Positions 8,502 to 22,828 of a DNA stretch of 64,000 nucleotides are shown in pieces (the first letter of the stretch is position 1; the number at the start of each line of letters is the position of its first letter). The position numbers were made by a program, and so were the translations under genes. Source of the DNA: Comamonadaceae bacterium. Its GTDB lineage: Bacteria > Pseudomonadota > Gammaproteobacteria > Burkholderiales > Burkholderiaceae_C. The notes under the pieces are model-generated. The model made no database searches. It saw only the letters and a program-made list of their open reading frames with translations, and was not told where the DNA came from. Location: positions 120,412-184,411 of the forward strand of contig CANJQN010000003.1 of NCBI GenBank assembly GCA_947476465.1, in the 5' to 3' direction.

Positions 8502-9719
8502 ATGCACACAAATCCCGCCGACGTCAAGCTGCCCCACGGCGCGTTGCATGGCGTTCGCATCCTCGATCTTTCGCAGATCGCGGCGGGGCCCTACTGCACG
8601 TCCATGCTGGGAGATTTCGGCGCCACCGTCATCAAGGTCGAACCGCCGGAAGGCGATGCACTGCGCGCCTTCGACGCCGTCTTTTCAGCCGGCGAGAGCG
8701 CCTATTTCTTCGGCGTGAACCGAAGCAAGCGCGACATCGCCCTTGACATCAAGACGCCCGCGGGGAAGGAAGTGCTGCACAGGTTGCTCGCCGAAGCGGA
8801 CGTCGTGGTGCTGTCGATGCGGCCCAGCGCTGTCGCGCGGCTCGGCCTGTGCTACGAAGATCTCGCGCCGCGTTATCCACGCCTGGTGTACTGCCTGATC
8901 ACCGCGTTCGGAGAAACTGGCCCGCGCGCCGAACAGCCCGGCATGGACATCATTGCGCAGGCGCTGGGCGGCATCATGGGCCTGACCGGCGAAGTGGGCG
9001 GCTCGCCGCTCAAGGCCGGCGTTCCAGTGGGCGATTTCCTGGGCTCCTTCCTGGCCTGCCTGGGTATCACGCTGGCGCTGCGCGTGCGAGATCGTGATGG
9101 CGTGGGTCAGAAGGTGTCGATCAACCTGCTGGACGGGCAGGTGTCGCTGCTGGCGAACTACGTGGCTGCCTACGGCCGCACGCATGCCCTGGTGCGCCCG
9201 GTGGGCGGCGGCCATCCGCAGATTGTTCCGTACCAGGTGTTCGAAGCGGCCGACGGGCCCTTCGTGGTCGCCTGCCTCACCGAGCGCTTCTGGCTGCTGC
9301 TATGCGACGCCATCGGCCGTGCCGACTTGAAGGAGCATGCGCAGTTCAAGACCAATCCACTGCGTGTGCGCAACCGGGAGATCCTGGTGCCCCTGCTGGC
9401 CGAGATTTTCCGTACCCGCGAACGCGAGTACTGGATCGCTCAGTTGGGCGCTCTGGACGTACCCGTCTCGCCCATCAATCGGCTCGAGGAAGTCATGGTC
9501 GATCCCCAGGTCCTGCACAACGGCATGATGCTGGAGCTGGAGCATCCCCGCCATGGTGCGGTGCATACCGTCAGCAACCCGGTGCACCTTGCGACCACCC
9601 CAGCCGCGCCGCACGGTTACCCGCCGGGGCTCGGGCAGCACACCGATGCGATTCTCAAGGAACTCGGCTACGCCGCGGAGGCGATCGCTGCACTGAGAGG
9701 CGCCGGCACGGTGCGTTGA
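8502..9719 (+). CDS. CaiB/BaiF family CoA transferase
   Basis: GVRILDLSQIAAGPYCTSMLGDFGATVIKVEPPEGDALR; GMDIIAQALGGIMGLTGEVGGSP. Start placed at MHTNPADVK. Confidence 0.93.
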   Translation: MHTNPADVKLPHGALHGVRILDLSQIAAGPYCTSMLGDFGATVIKVEPPEGDALRAFDAVFSAGESAYFFGVNRSKRDIALDIKTPAGKEVLHRLLAEADVVVLSMRPSAVARLGLCYEDLAPRYPRLVYCLITAFGETGPRAEQPGMDIIAQALGGIMGLTGEVGGSPLKAGVPVGDFLGSFLACLGITLALRVRDRDGVGQKVSINLLDGQVSLLANYVAAYGRTHALVRPVGGGHPQIVPYQVFEAADGPFVVACLTERFWLLLCDAIGRADLKEHAQFKTNPLRVRNREILVPLLAEIFRTREREYWIAQLGALDVPVSPINRLEEVMVDPQVLHNGMMLELEHPRHGAVHTVSNPVHLATTPAAPHGYPPGLGQHTDAILKELGYAAEAIAALRGAGTVR

Positions 9720-9741
9720 GGGGGCAACCCTGCCGGTGTCT

Positions 9742-9769
9742 ACCCGGCGGGTTCGGCGGTACGCCGGGT
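9742..9769. terminator. probable bidirectional terminator hairpin
   Basis: Perfect 8-bp stem ACCCGGCG...CGCCGGGT between convergent stops at 9719 and 9772. Confidence 0.55.
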
Positions 9770-9771
9770 CG

Positions 9772-10977
9772 TTATGCCCGCTCGAAAATCGCGGCGATGC
9801 CCTGACCGCCTCCTATGCACATGGTCTCCAGTGCATAACGCCCACCGCGCCGGCGCAATTCATGCAGCATCGAAGTCATGATGCGAACGCCGGTCGCGCC
9901 GACCGGGTGACCGAGTGAGATTCCCGAACCGTTCACGTTCAGTTTGTCGTCCAGGGCAGCCAGGTCTGTTCCGAAGCCTTTGACGCAGGCCAGTACCTGG
10001 CACGCGAACGCCTCGTTGATTTCGATCAAGTCCATGTTTTCAAGCGAAAGACCCGTGCGCGCCAACAGTTTGTTCACTGCGGGCACAGGCCCGATACCCA
10101 TGCGTGATGGCTCGCAGCCCGCCGCCGCCCAACCCTTAAACCAGGCGACTGGCTCGAGCCCGAGCGCTTCCAGCCGGTCTTCCGCAACGACCAGGCAAGC
10201 GGCTGCGGCATCGTTCTGTTGGCAGGCATTGCCGGCGGTCACAACGCCGTCGCGCACGATGGGCCGCAGCTTTGCCAAGGATGCCGGGGAAACATCGGTG
10301 CGCACGCCCTCATCGCGGTCGACCGAGACCGGATCGCCCTTGCGCTGCGGAACGGCGACTGGAACGACTTCAGCGGTGAAACGGCCGTCGGCCCAGGCAG
10401 CTGCGGCGCGTTGATGGCTGCGTGCCGCATAGGCGTCGGCCTCTTCACGGGAGATGGACCAGTCACGCGCAAGGTTCTCTGCCGTCTCGATCATCCCGCT
10501 GATGGGGCCGAAACGTGATTCAGGCTGCGAACGCTCACGCCCGCGCTCAAGCCGATCATGGAGTGTCACTGAACCAGCACGGCTTCCCCAGCGCATGCTG
10601 GTGGTGTAGTACTCCACATTGCTCATGCTTTCCACACCACCCGCCATGACGATGTCAGCGGCGCCAGACTGCACCATCATGGCCGCAGTGGCGACGGCCT
10701 GCAGCCCACCGCCACATCGTCGGTCAAGTTGCATGCCAGCCACTTCGATCGGGAAACCGGCTTCCAGGGCGATCCAGCGACCCGTGCAGGGTGTTTCACC
10801 GTTCATGTAGCTCTGCGAAAAGATGACCTCGTCGAGCAAGGCGGGATCAAGCCCAGCTCGCGTGACCACGGCGCGCGCGATGGCAGCGCCCAGCGCTTCG
10901 ACGGGAATGGACTTCAGTGCCCCGCCATAGGAACCCACCGGTGTACGCAGGGGTGAAACGATTGCGGCCCTTCTCAT
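9772..10977 (-). CDS. acetyl-CoA acetyltransferase (canonical thiolase)
   Basis: Nucleophile motif MQLDRRCGGGLQAVATA, EINEAFACQVLA, GHPVGATGVRIM and CIGGGQGIA. Start placed at MRRAAIVSPLRTPVGSYGG. Confidence 0.95.
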   Translation of the reverse strand: MRRAAIVSPLRTPVGSYGGALKSIPVEALGAAIARAVVTRAGLDPALLDEVIFSQSYMNGETPCTGRWIALEAGFPIEVAGMQLDRRCGGGLQAVATAAMMVQSGAADIVMAGGVESMSNVEYYTTSMRWGSRAGSVTLHDRLERGRERSQPESRFGPISGMIETAENLARDWSISREEADAYAARSHQRAAAAWADGRFTAEVVPVAVPQRKGDPVSVDRDEGVRTDVSPASLAKLRPIVRDGVVTAGNACQQNDAAAACLVVAEDRLEALGLEPVAWFKGWAAAGCEPSRMGIGPVPAVNKLLARTGLSLENMDLIEINEAFACQVLACVKGFGTDLAALDDKLNVNGSGISLGHPVGATGVRIMTSMLHELRRRGGRYALETMCIGGGQGIAAIFERA

Positions 10978-11124
10978 CAGCGACTCCTCATTTAATGTCG
11001 TTGAACCTACGATAACGCATCTGGCAATCAACACTGGCCCGCAGCGAATTGCGTGCGCGTATAAACCCGAGGAAGTCTCAGCGCAAATAAACGCAATGAT
11101 CGCTACGTTTTTTCAAATACAAAG

Positions 11125-12525
11125 ATGAACACCTATCCTGCAGCCATGAGAGGCACCACTGAAGTCCTCTGCGCCTTCGTCCTCGACGGCCGCTACGAGA
11201 ATTTTCCACCGGCCGTGGTCAAGGAGGCCAAGCACCACATCCTCGACGTTTTCGGGGCGATGCTGGGCGGCATCGACGAGCCGGCGTCGAAGATCGCGGC
11301 CGAGTTCGCCCGCAACAGCGGCGGCACTGAGGAGGCGGGCGTGATCGGCGCCGGCTTTCGCAGCTCGGTCGTCAATGCGGCCTTCGTCAACGGCATATCC
11401 GGCCATGCGCTGGAGATCGAAGCGGTGGGCCGCGCGCCCGGCAGCGACACGCTCACCCTGGTTGCCGCCGCGCTGTCCCTGGCCGAGAAATACAAGCTCA
11501 GCGGCAAGCAGGTGATCGAATACGTGGTGCTGGCCGAAGAGTTCCAGGGCCGGCTGGGGCTGGCCGCGCCGGGCGGTTCGGGCCGCGGCCATTGCGGCTT
11601 GAACCTGTATGCGCCGCCGGCGATTGCCGCGGCCTGCGGCCGGGTGATGGGGATGGACCTGATGCAAACGCGCATGGCGGTCGGCCTGGCGCTGTCGCGC
11701 GCTTCAGGCTATTACCGCCACACCGGGACGATGGCCCACACGCACGAGTCCGGGCTGGCGTGCCGGGGCGGCATCGAGGCCGCGATGCTCGCAACCTCGG
11801 GCATGACCGCCGACGCCAGTCTGCTCGAGGGCAAGGGCGGCTTCGTCGATCTGATGTGCGCCTGGGACCGCGGCAACGACCTGGACGTCGCCACCGCGAA
11901 CCTGGGCGATCCGTACTACCTCGTGTCCCCGGGCCTGAGCGTCAAGAAATACGGCTGCTGCTTCCTGGCCCACCGGCCGATGGATGCGCTCATGCACTTG
12001 ATGGCGCATCACAAGCTCAGTGAGTCGGACGTGGCCGCGGTCACGGTCGAGGTGAACGCCTTGACGGCGCGCATCATGAAGTGCGCCGATCCGCAGGACG
12101 GCGACCAGGCGAAGTTCAGCATGGAGCATGCGCTGGCTGCCGTGCTGGCTGACGGCAAGGTCCAGATGCCCTACGTGTTGCCTTTCAGTGACGCGGGCGC
12201 GCTCGATCCGCGCTATGTGCGCGCGCGATCACGGGTCAAGATGGTGGTGCGCGATGATCTGCCGCCCGGCCTGGCCACCGGGGCCGCGCCACCGGTGACG
12301 GTACGCTTGAAGAGCGGCGCGACCTTGACTGAGACGGCGGTGGGACTGTTTCGCGGCAGCCCGGAGAACCCACTCGACGACGACGAGCTGCTCGATCGCT
12401 ATCACACCTGCGCGGCCCACACGCTGTCGCCCGCGGCCGTGGAACGCACAAGCGAGATTTTGCTGAACCTCGAACAGTGTTCCGACCTGAGCGAACTCAT
12501 GCGCATCGGCACTTTCGGCCGCTAG
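11125..12525 (+). CDS. MmgE/PrpD family protein
   Basis: HHILDVFGAMLGG...VNGISGHALEIEAVGRAPGS...GRGHCGLNLYAPPAIAAACG, typical MmgE/PrpD N-terminal domain. Confidence 0.87.
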   Translation: MNTYPAAMRGTTEVLCAFVLDGRYENFPPAVVKEAKHHILDVFGAMLGGIDEPASKIAAEFARNSGGTEEAGVIGAGFRSSVVNAAFVNGISGHALEIEAVGRAPGSDTLTLVAAALSLAEKYKLSGKQVIEYVVLAEEFQGRLGLAAPGGSGRGHCGLNLYAPPAIAAACGRVMGMDLMQTRMAVGLALSRASGYYRHTGTMAHTHESGLACRGGIEAAMLATSGMTADASLLEGKGGFVDLMCAWDRGNDLDVATANLGDPYYLVSPGLSVKKYGCCFLAHRPMDALMHLMAHHKLSESDVAAVTVEVNALTARIMKCADPQDGDQAKFSMEHALAAVLADGKVQMPYVLPFSDAGALDPRYVRARSRVKMVVRDDLPPGLATGAAPPVTVRLKSGATLTETAVGLFRGSPENPLDDDELLDRYHTCAAHTLSPAAVERTSEILLNLEQCSDLSELMRIGTFGR

Positions 12526-12692
12526 TAGCACCGGTCGTCCCGCTGCGGCAGACCCCAGCGCAATCGCCTGTATCGACTGTTGAGCTCGCCGTCGCGGGCG
12601 GCAGATATGACAGTGCCCACAGGCTTACCGCATTGCCGCGCCGCCGATGGCTCCCTAGAGTGCGTGCTGGCACTACCTACAGGGAGTATTTG

Positions 12693-13493
12693 ATGAATCG
12701 CCAGCCGCCGCATGCCGTCGCACCCACCCTGGTGCCCGGCGCCATCGCTCGTCGGGCTGGCACACCTTTCGCGCTGGAGTGGGCGCCGCCGCTGCGGCTG
12801 CTGATTGAAGAGCCGCCCTCCCCCGACCCCGACCCCGTGTCCCTGGGCCTGTGCCGCCGCCACCGCGCCTTCAGCGACCGCATCGCCAGCGCCCAACAGG
12901 GAGGTGTGCTGCTGGTGCAGGGCCTGGACGAGACGCGCCTGCTGGACTCACTGGCGCTAGACGCGGCCGGCCCTACCCTGCTCCATGCGCAATCGGTGCA
13001 TCTGCTGGCCCGGCTGGTGCGCGACCATCGTTGGCAGCCGCTGGTGCGCCGCGCCGGCACCTTCCAGGCGGCGTTCGTCGTTCCCCATCGCTCGCCGCTG
13101 CACAGCCTGGCCGACACGCGGGGCGCACGGTTCCTGATGCCGCCACGGCAAGCCAATGCCGCCAGCCTCGCCTGTGCGGCGCTGCGGCGCGCGGGCATCG
13201 ATGCGCCTCGGGTGCACCATCTGAGCTACGCGCAGGCGGTGCTGGCCATGGTTGCGTCGGGTGCGTACGACGTGGCCGTGGCCGACCTGCGCGACCTGCC
13301 CGAGGGCTGGGGCCGCGTGCTCGCCCTCACGCCGCCAGTGGCCGACGCCTGCCTGGCGGCTTCGCCCGAGGTGGCGCCCGATCTCGCGCAGGCGGTGGTC
13401 GAGTGCCTGCTGGCCCCGCGCGACGAGGCGCCAGAGCCGCAGCACTGGGTGCGTGCCAGCACAGACGAGTACCTGGCACTGCTGGAGGACTGA
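12693..13493 (+). CDS. PhnD/SsuA-like periplasmic-binding-fold protein without obvious signal peptide
   Basis: ATG at 12693 (MNRQPPHAVAPTLVPG...). Central HRSPLHSLADTRGARFLMPPRQANAASLACAALRRAGID...AVLAMVASGAYDVAVADL resembles phosphonate/sulfonate-binding-like proteins. Confidence 0.6.
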   Translation: MNRQPPHAVAPTLVPGAIARRAGTPFALEWAPPLRLLIEEPPSPDPDPVSLGLCRRHRAFSDRIASAQQGGVLLVQGLDETRLLDSLALDAAGPTLLHAQSVHLLARLVRDHRWQPLVRRAGTFQAAFVVPHRSPLHSLADTRGARFLMPPRQANAASLACAALRRAGIDAPRVHHLSYAQAVLAMVASGAYDVAVADLRDLPEGWGRVLALTPPVADACLAASPEVAPDLAQAVVECLLAPRDEAPEPQHWVRASTDEYLALLED

Positions 13494-13539
13494 GAAATCC
13501 GGGCAGCGCCGGTGACCGAAATCGGCCCTGATCGTGGGC

Positions 13540-14109
13540 CTAGTCGTCCTGCCCCGCATCCAGCCCGGGGAACAACACCTCGGTGAAGCCAAAGCGCGTG
13601 AAATCGCGCACCCGCATCGGGTACAGCTTGCCGATGAGGTGGTCGCATTCATGCTGCACCACCCGGGCATGAAAGCCCTCGACCGTGCGGTCGATCGGAT
13701 CGCCATAGGGGTCGAACCCGGTGTAGCGAATGCGGTGCCAGCGCGGCACCACGGCGCGCAGGCCGGGCACCGACAGGCAGCCTTCCCAGCCCTCTTGCTC
13801 TTCGTCGCCCAGCGGCGTGATCACGGGGTTGATCAGCACGGTGCGTGGCACCACCGGTGCATCGGGGTAGCGCGGGTTCACCGCATCGCCGCCGAAGATC
13901 ACCACCTGCAGGTCGACGCCGATCTGCGGCGCCGCCAGCCCCGCACCATCGGCTGCCGCCATGGTCTGGGCCAGGTCGCCGATGAGCAGGTGCAGCGCAT
14001 CGGTGTCGAACTCGGTCACGGGCTGGGCCACGCGCAAAAGGCGCTCATCGCCCATCTTGAGGATCTGTCGAACGGTCATGGTGCGCATCATAGGTTCGCG
14101 CGGGGTCAT
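13540..14109 (-). CDS. def: peptide deformylase
   Basis: [22 protein letters not shown] and [13 protein letters not shown] motifs; ATGA overlap with the hrpA stop suggests a start at 14109. Confidence 0.95.
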   Translation of the reverse strand: MTPREPMMRTMTVRQILKMGDERLLRVAQPVTEFDTDALHLLIGDLAQTMAAADGAGLAAPQIGVDLQVVIFGGDAVNPRYPDAPVVPRTVLINPVITPLGDEEQEGWEGCLSVPGLRAVVPRWHRIRYTGFDPYGDPIDRTVEGFHARVVQHECDHLIGKLYPMRVRDFTRFGFTEVLFPGLDAGQDD

Positions 14110-17100
14110 GTCGTCAGCTGGGCCCAAACCTTGTCCAGGCGCTTGACGCTCACTGGCTGCGGCGTGCGCAGCTCTTGCGCGAAAAAGCTCACCCTCAGCT
14201 CCTCCAGCAGCCAGCGGAACTCCAACATGCGCTCATCGACCGCGCCCTTGCGCTCTGCCACCAGGCGCCAGTAGCGCTGCTCCTGCAGCTTGAGCTCGGC
14301 CAGGCGAGTCGCATCGCGGGCCGGGTCTGCGCGCAGCTTGTCCAGGCGCAGCACGATGGCCTTGAGGTAGCGCGCGCAGTGCTGCAGCGCGAGCCACGGC
14401 GTGTCCTTCAGGAAGCGCTTGGGCACCAGGCGCTGCAGTTGCTGCGTGGCGTCTTGCGTGGCCTCGGGGGCGTTCTTGGTGTCCTTGACCTTGCGCGTGG
14501 CGCTCGCGTACTCGGCCAGCACGATGGCGGCCAGGCGCGCCACCTCGTTGGCGATCAGGGTCAGCCGCCCGCGGCCCTCGTCGACGCGGCGCTTGAAGGC
14601 GGGCTCGTCGGCGGGCAGCGGCTCTTGCAGGAAGGCCCGGTCCAGGGCGACGTCGATCACCTGCTCGCGCAATTCGTCCAGCGTGCCCAGGGGCATGTAG
14701 GCCACGGCCATTTTCTGCAGGTCGGGGATGTTCTTTTCCAGGTACTTGAGGGCGTCGCGAATCTGCAGCGCGAAGAGGCGGCGCAGGCCGGCGCGGTGCT
14801 TGGCGGCCGCCACGTCGGGCTCGTCGAACACCTCGATGGTGACCGCGTCGCCCAGGTCGACCAGGGCCGGAAAACCGATCAGGCTGGTGCCGCCCTTGCG
14901 GATTTCCATCAGCTCGGGCAGCTCGCCGAATGACCAGCTGGTGTAGCGCTGGCCCGGTTGCACGGCCGGTGCGCTGGCGGCTGCGGGGCGGCTGGCCTGC
15001 GCACCCTGCGTCGCGGTCGCCCCCGGCGAAGCGACGGCGTTGGGCTCACGCGAGGGCGGTGCCGCTGGGGCCTTGAGCGTCGCCAGCGCCTGAAACGCAC
15101 CGCGCGCCTTGGCGCCCCATTCGGCCTTGAGCGCACCCAGGTTGCGGCCCATGCCCAGCTGGCGGCCATGTTCATCCACCACAAGGATGTTCATGAACAG
15201 GTGGGCGGGCACCATGTCGAGCTTGAAATCCGCGCGTTTGACGTCCAGGCTGGTCGCGTCGCGCACACGCTTTAGCAATGCATCGTTCAACGAACCCTGC
15301 GCCCAGGCGGCGGGGCCAGTCATCTCGGCGGCCAGGCGGGTGGCCGATTCGGGCAGGGGCACGAAGCGTGACCGCGGCTTTTGCGGCAGGCTTTTGAGCA
15401 GCGCCTGGATCTTGTCCTTGAGCATCCCCGGCACCAGCCACTCGCAGCGGTCCTCGTTGACCTGGTTCAACACGAACAGCGGCACGCTCACGGTGAGGCC
15501 GTCGCGCGCGTCGCCGGGCTCGTGCAGGAAGCTGGTGCCGCAGTCCACGCCGCCCAGCTTGATCGTGCGCGGGAAGGCTTCGGTGGTGATGCCGGCGGCC
15601 TCATGGCGCATCAGCTCGTCGCGTGTGAGCTTGAGCAGCTCGGGCTTGTTGCGGCTCTCGGTGCGATACCAGGCCTCGAAGGTGCGGCCGTTGTAGACGT
15701 CGGCCGGGATCTGCTGGTCATAAAAGGCGAAGATCAGCTCGGGGTCGACCAGCACGTCCTGGCGGCGCGACTTGTGCTCCAGTTCGCCCACCTTGGTCAC
15801 CAGGCGCTGGTTGGCGGCCAGGAAGGCCAGCGGGGTGTCCCACTGCCCTTCCACCAGGCCTTCGCGGATGAAGATCTCACGGGCGCCGGGCTGGTCGACC
15901 CGCGCGAAAGGCACGCGCCGGCCGCTGTAGATCACCAGGCCATACAGCGTGGCGCGCTCCAGGGCCACCACCTCGGCCTGCTTTTTCTCCCAATGCGGAT
16001 CGAGCAGCTGCTTGCGCAGCAGGTGGCCGGCGACCTCCTCCACCCACTGCGGCTCGATGTTGGCGATGCCCCGGCCGAACAGGCGCGTGGTCTCGACCAG
16101 TTCGGCGCAGACGATCCAGCGGCCCGGGCGCTTTTTGAGGTGGGCGCCGGGATGCCGGTGGAACTTGATGCCGCGCGCGCCCAGGTATTCGGATGATCCG
16201 GCGCCCGGGGCAGCGGCGTCTTCCATCTTCCAGCCGATGTTGCCCAGAAGGCCCGCCAGCATCGATTTGTGCAGTGACTCGTACGAGGCCGGCTCGGGAT
16301 TGAGCTTCCACTTGTGCTCGGTGACCACCGTGAGCAGCTGGCTGTGGATATCGCGCCATTCACGTACGCGCCGCACGTTGACGAAGGACTTGCGCAGCAG
16401 CTGCTCGTATTGGCGGTTGGACAGCTTGTGGCGGGGCCCTTCGACGAGCTCAGGGCGAACGGTTTGGGTGCGAGCTGAGCTCCCCTCGGCTCGGGTTGAG
16501 CTCCCCTCGGCTCGGGTTGAGCTCCCCTCGGCTCGGGTTGAGCTCCCCTCGGCTCGGGTTGAGCTCCCCTCCGTTCGGGTTGAGCGCCCCTCGGCTCGGG
16601 TTGAGCGCCCCTCGGCTCGGGTTGAGCTCCCCTCCGTTCGGGTTGAGCTCCCCTCCGTTCGGGTTGAGCTCCCCTCCGTTCGGGTTGAGCTCCCCTCCGT
16701 TCGGGCTGAGCCCCCCTCCGTTCGGGCTGAGCCTGTCGAAGCCCCGCCCCGCGCATCGTGGATCCACTTCCACAGGTTCAGGTAACCCGAGAACTCGCTC
16801 TTGTCGTCGTCGAACTTCGCATGCTGCTGATCGGCCTGTGCCTGCATGTCCAGCGGGCGGTCGCGCACGTCCTGCACCGACAGGGCCGCGGCCACCACCA
16901 GCACCTCCTCCAGCGCGCCACGTTGGCGAGCCTCCAAGATCATGCGGCCCACGCGCGGATCGAGCGGCAGGCGGGCCAGCTCGCGGCCGATGTCCGTCAG
17001 ATCGTTCGCGTCGTCCACCGCGCCCAGCTCGCCCAGCAACTGGTAGCCGTCGGTGATGGCACGCCGCTGCGGCGCCTCCAGGAAGGGAAAGTCTTCCACC

Positions 17101-18290
17101 GTGCCCAGGTGCAGCGACTTCATGCGCAAGATCACCCCGGCCAGCGACGAGCGCAGGATCTCGGGGTCGGTAAAGCGCGGCCGGCCGTTGAAATCGGCCT
17201 CGTCGTACAGGCGGATGCAGATGCCGTCGGCCACCCGCCCGCAGCGGCCGGCCCGCTGGTTGGCGGCGGCCTGGCTGATCGGTTCGACCAGCAGTTGCTC
17301 GACCTTGGTGCGAAAGCTGTAACGCTTGACGCGGGCGGTCCCGACGTCGATCACATAGCGGATGCCCGGCACCGTGAGCGAAGTCTCGGCCACGTTGGTG
17401 GCCAGGATGATGCGCCGGCCGCTGTGCGAATCGAAGATGCGGTCTTGCTCGGCCTGCGACAGGCGGGCGAACAGGGGCAGCACCTCGGCATTGCGGGTCA
17501 GCGGGCTGTGCGCCAGGTGGCCGCGCAGGTGGTCGGCCGCCTCGCGGATCTCGCGCTCGCCGGGCAGAAAAATCAGGATGTCGCCCCCAGCATTCCCCTG
17601 CCACAACTCGTCCACGCCCTCGGCGATGGCCTCATTGAGCCCGCGTTCGCGCGACTCTTCAAACGGCCGCCAGCGCTGCTCCACCGGGAACATCCGCCCC
17701 GACACGTACAGCACCGGCGCCGGGCCCTGGGTGGACGAAAAATGTTTGGCGAAGCGCTCGGCGTCGATGGTGGCCGAGGTGACGACGATCTTCAGGTCGG
17801 GCCGGCGCGGCAGGATCTGCCGCAGGTGCCCCAGCAGAAAATCGATGTTGAGGCTGCGCTCGTGGGCCTCGTCGATGATCAGCGTGTCGTAGGCCTGCAG
17901 CAGCGGATCGGTCTGGGTCTCGGCCAGCAGGATGCCGTCGGTCATGAGCTTGACCGATGCATCGCGCGAGAGCCTGTCCTGAAAGCGCACCTTGAAGCCC
18001 ACCACTTCGCCCAGCGGCGTGTCCAGCTCCTGCGCGATGCGCTTGGCCACGCTGCTGGCGGCGATACGCCGGGGCTGGGTGTGGCCGATCAGGCGCGGCC
18101 GCTCGCCGGGTTTGGCGTTGACCTTTCCGCGGCCCAGGGCCAGGGCGATCTTGGGCAGCTGGGTGGTCTTGCCCGAGCCGGTTTCGCCGCAGACGATGAC
18201 CACCTGGTGCGCCGCGATCGCGGCCATGATCTCCTCGCGGCGCGCGGATACCGGCAGGGATTCGGGAAAGGTGATGCGAAGAGCGGACAA
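14106..18290 (-). CDS. hrpA: ATP-dependent RNA helicase HrpA with in-frame repeat insertion
   Basis: [54 protein letters not shown]; full DUF3418-type C-terminus. A ~100-residue low-complexity insertion is encoded at about 16.44-16.75 kb. Confidence 0.96.
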   Translation of the reverse strand: MSALRITFPESLPVSARREEIMAAIAAHQVVIVCGETGSGKTTQLPKIALALGRGKVNAKPGERPRLIGHTQPRRIAASSVAKRIAQELDTPLGEVVGFKVRFQDRLSRDASVKLMTDGILLAETQTDPLLQAYDTLIIDEAHERSLNIDFLLGHLRQILPRRPDLKIVVTSATIDAERFAKHFSSTQGPAPVLYVSGRMFPVEQRWRPFEESRERGLNEAIAEGVDELWQGNAGGDILIFLPGEREIREAADHLRGHLAHSPLTRNAEVLPLFARLSQAEQDRIFDSHSGRRIILATNVAETSLTVPGIRYVIDVGTARVKRYSFRTKVEQLLVEPISQAAANQRAGRCGRVADGICIRLYDEADFNGRPRFTDPEILRSSLAGVILRMKSLHLGTVEDFPFLEAPQRRAITDGYQLLGELGAVDDANDLTDIGRELARLPLDPRVGRMILEARQRGALEEVLVVAAALSVQDVRDRPLDMQAQADQQHAKFDDDKSEFSGYLNLWKWIHDARGGASTGSARTEGGSARTEGSSTRTEGSSTRTEGSSTRTEGSSTRAEGRSTRAEGRSTRTEGSSTRAEGSSTRAEGSSTRAEGSSTRAEGSSARTQTVRPELVEGPRHKLSNRQYEQLLRKSFVNVRRVREWRDIHSQLLTVVTEHKWKLNPEPASYESLHKSMLAGLLGNIGWKMEDAAAPGAGSSEYLGARGIKFHRHPGAHLKKRPGRWIVCAELVETTRLFGRGIANIEPQWVEEVAGHLLRKQLLDPHWEKKQAEVVALERATLYGLVIYSGRRVPFARVDQPGAREIFIREGLVEGQWDTPLAFLAANQRLVTKVGELEHKSRRQDVLVDPELIFAFYDQQIPADVYNGRTFEAWYRTESRNKPELLKLTRDELMRHEAAGITTEAFPRTIKLGGVDCGTSFLHEPGDARDGLTVSVPLFVLNQVNEDRCEWLVPGMLKDKIQALLKSLPQKPRSRFVPLPESATRLAAEMTGPAAWAQGSLNDALLKRVRDATSLDVKRADFKLDMVPAHLFMNILVVDEHGRQLGMGRNLGALKAEWGAKARGAFQALATLKAPAAPPSREPNAVASPGATATQGAQASRPAAASAPAVQPGQRYTSWSFGELPELMEIRKGGTSLIGFPALVDLGDAVTIEVFDEPDVAAAKHRAGLRRLFALQIRDALKYLEKNIPDLQKMAVAYMPLGTLDELREQVIDVALDRAFLQEPLPADEPAFKRRVDEGRGRLTLIANEVARLAAIVLAEYASATRKVKDTKNAPEATQDATQQLQRLVPKRFLKDTPWLALQHCARYLKAIVLRLDKLRADPARDATRLAELKLQEQRYWRLVAERKGAVDERMLEFRWLLEELRVSFFAQELRTPQPVSVKRLDKVWAQLTT
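16437..16744. repeat. dispersed inverted-repeat element (family A) with internal tandem array, inside hrpA
   Basis: Arms CCCTTCGACGAGCTCAGGGCGAACGG (16437-16462) and CCGTTCGGGCTGAGCCTGTCGAAGCCC (16718-16744) are near-complementary; between them lie twelve 21-bp units at 16477-16728. Confidence 0.93.
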
Positions 18291-18356
18291 GGGCAGCGGC
18301 GCGGGACGGCAAAGCCGGCAATTATCCGCCCGGTCGCCACGGACCCCGTCAGCCGC

Positions 18357-22585
<4,229 letters not shown>

Positions 22586-22828
22586 GGATGACAGCGCAGT
22601 TGGGGTCTTTCGACCCTTATTGTCTCGGATTGCGAGGTCAAACGTAAACCGGTTGCGAGTGGATCGCCATCAAATAATCAAAGAGAATTGAAAATCTGAC
22701 AGACTGCAATCAAAGTAGGCACTTGGTATCTTGTTTGTGCCGCTCCGAAGGCGAGTGCGTTGCGTTCCCGTACACTTTCCCGCATTCCCAGACGCCCCCC
22801 CCGGCCAGGCCGGCTTCCTGCCACATCG

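Noticed and set aside
16477-16728. CRISPR array in the hrpA repeat
   Set aside because: Units are contiguous 21-bp repeats with no unique spacers and no cas genes; it is a minisatellite in a coding frame.
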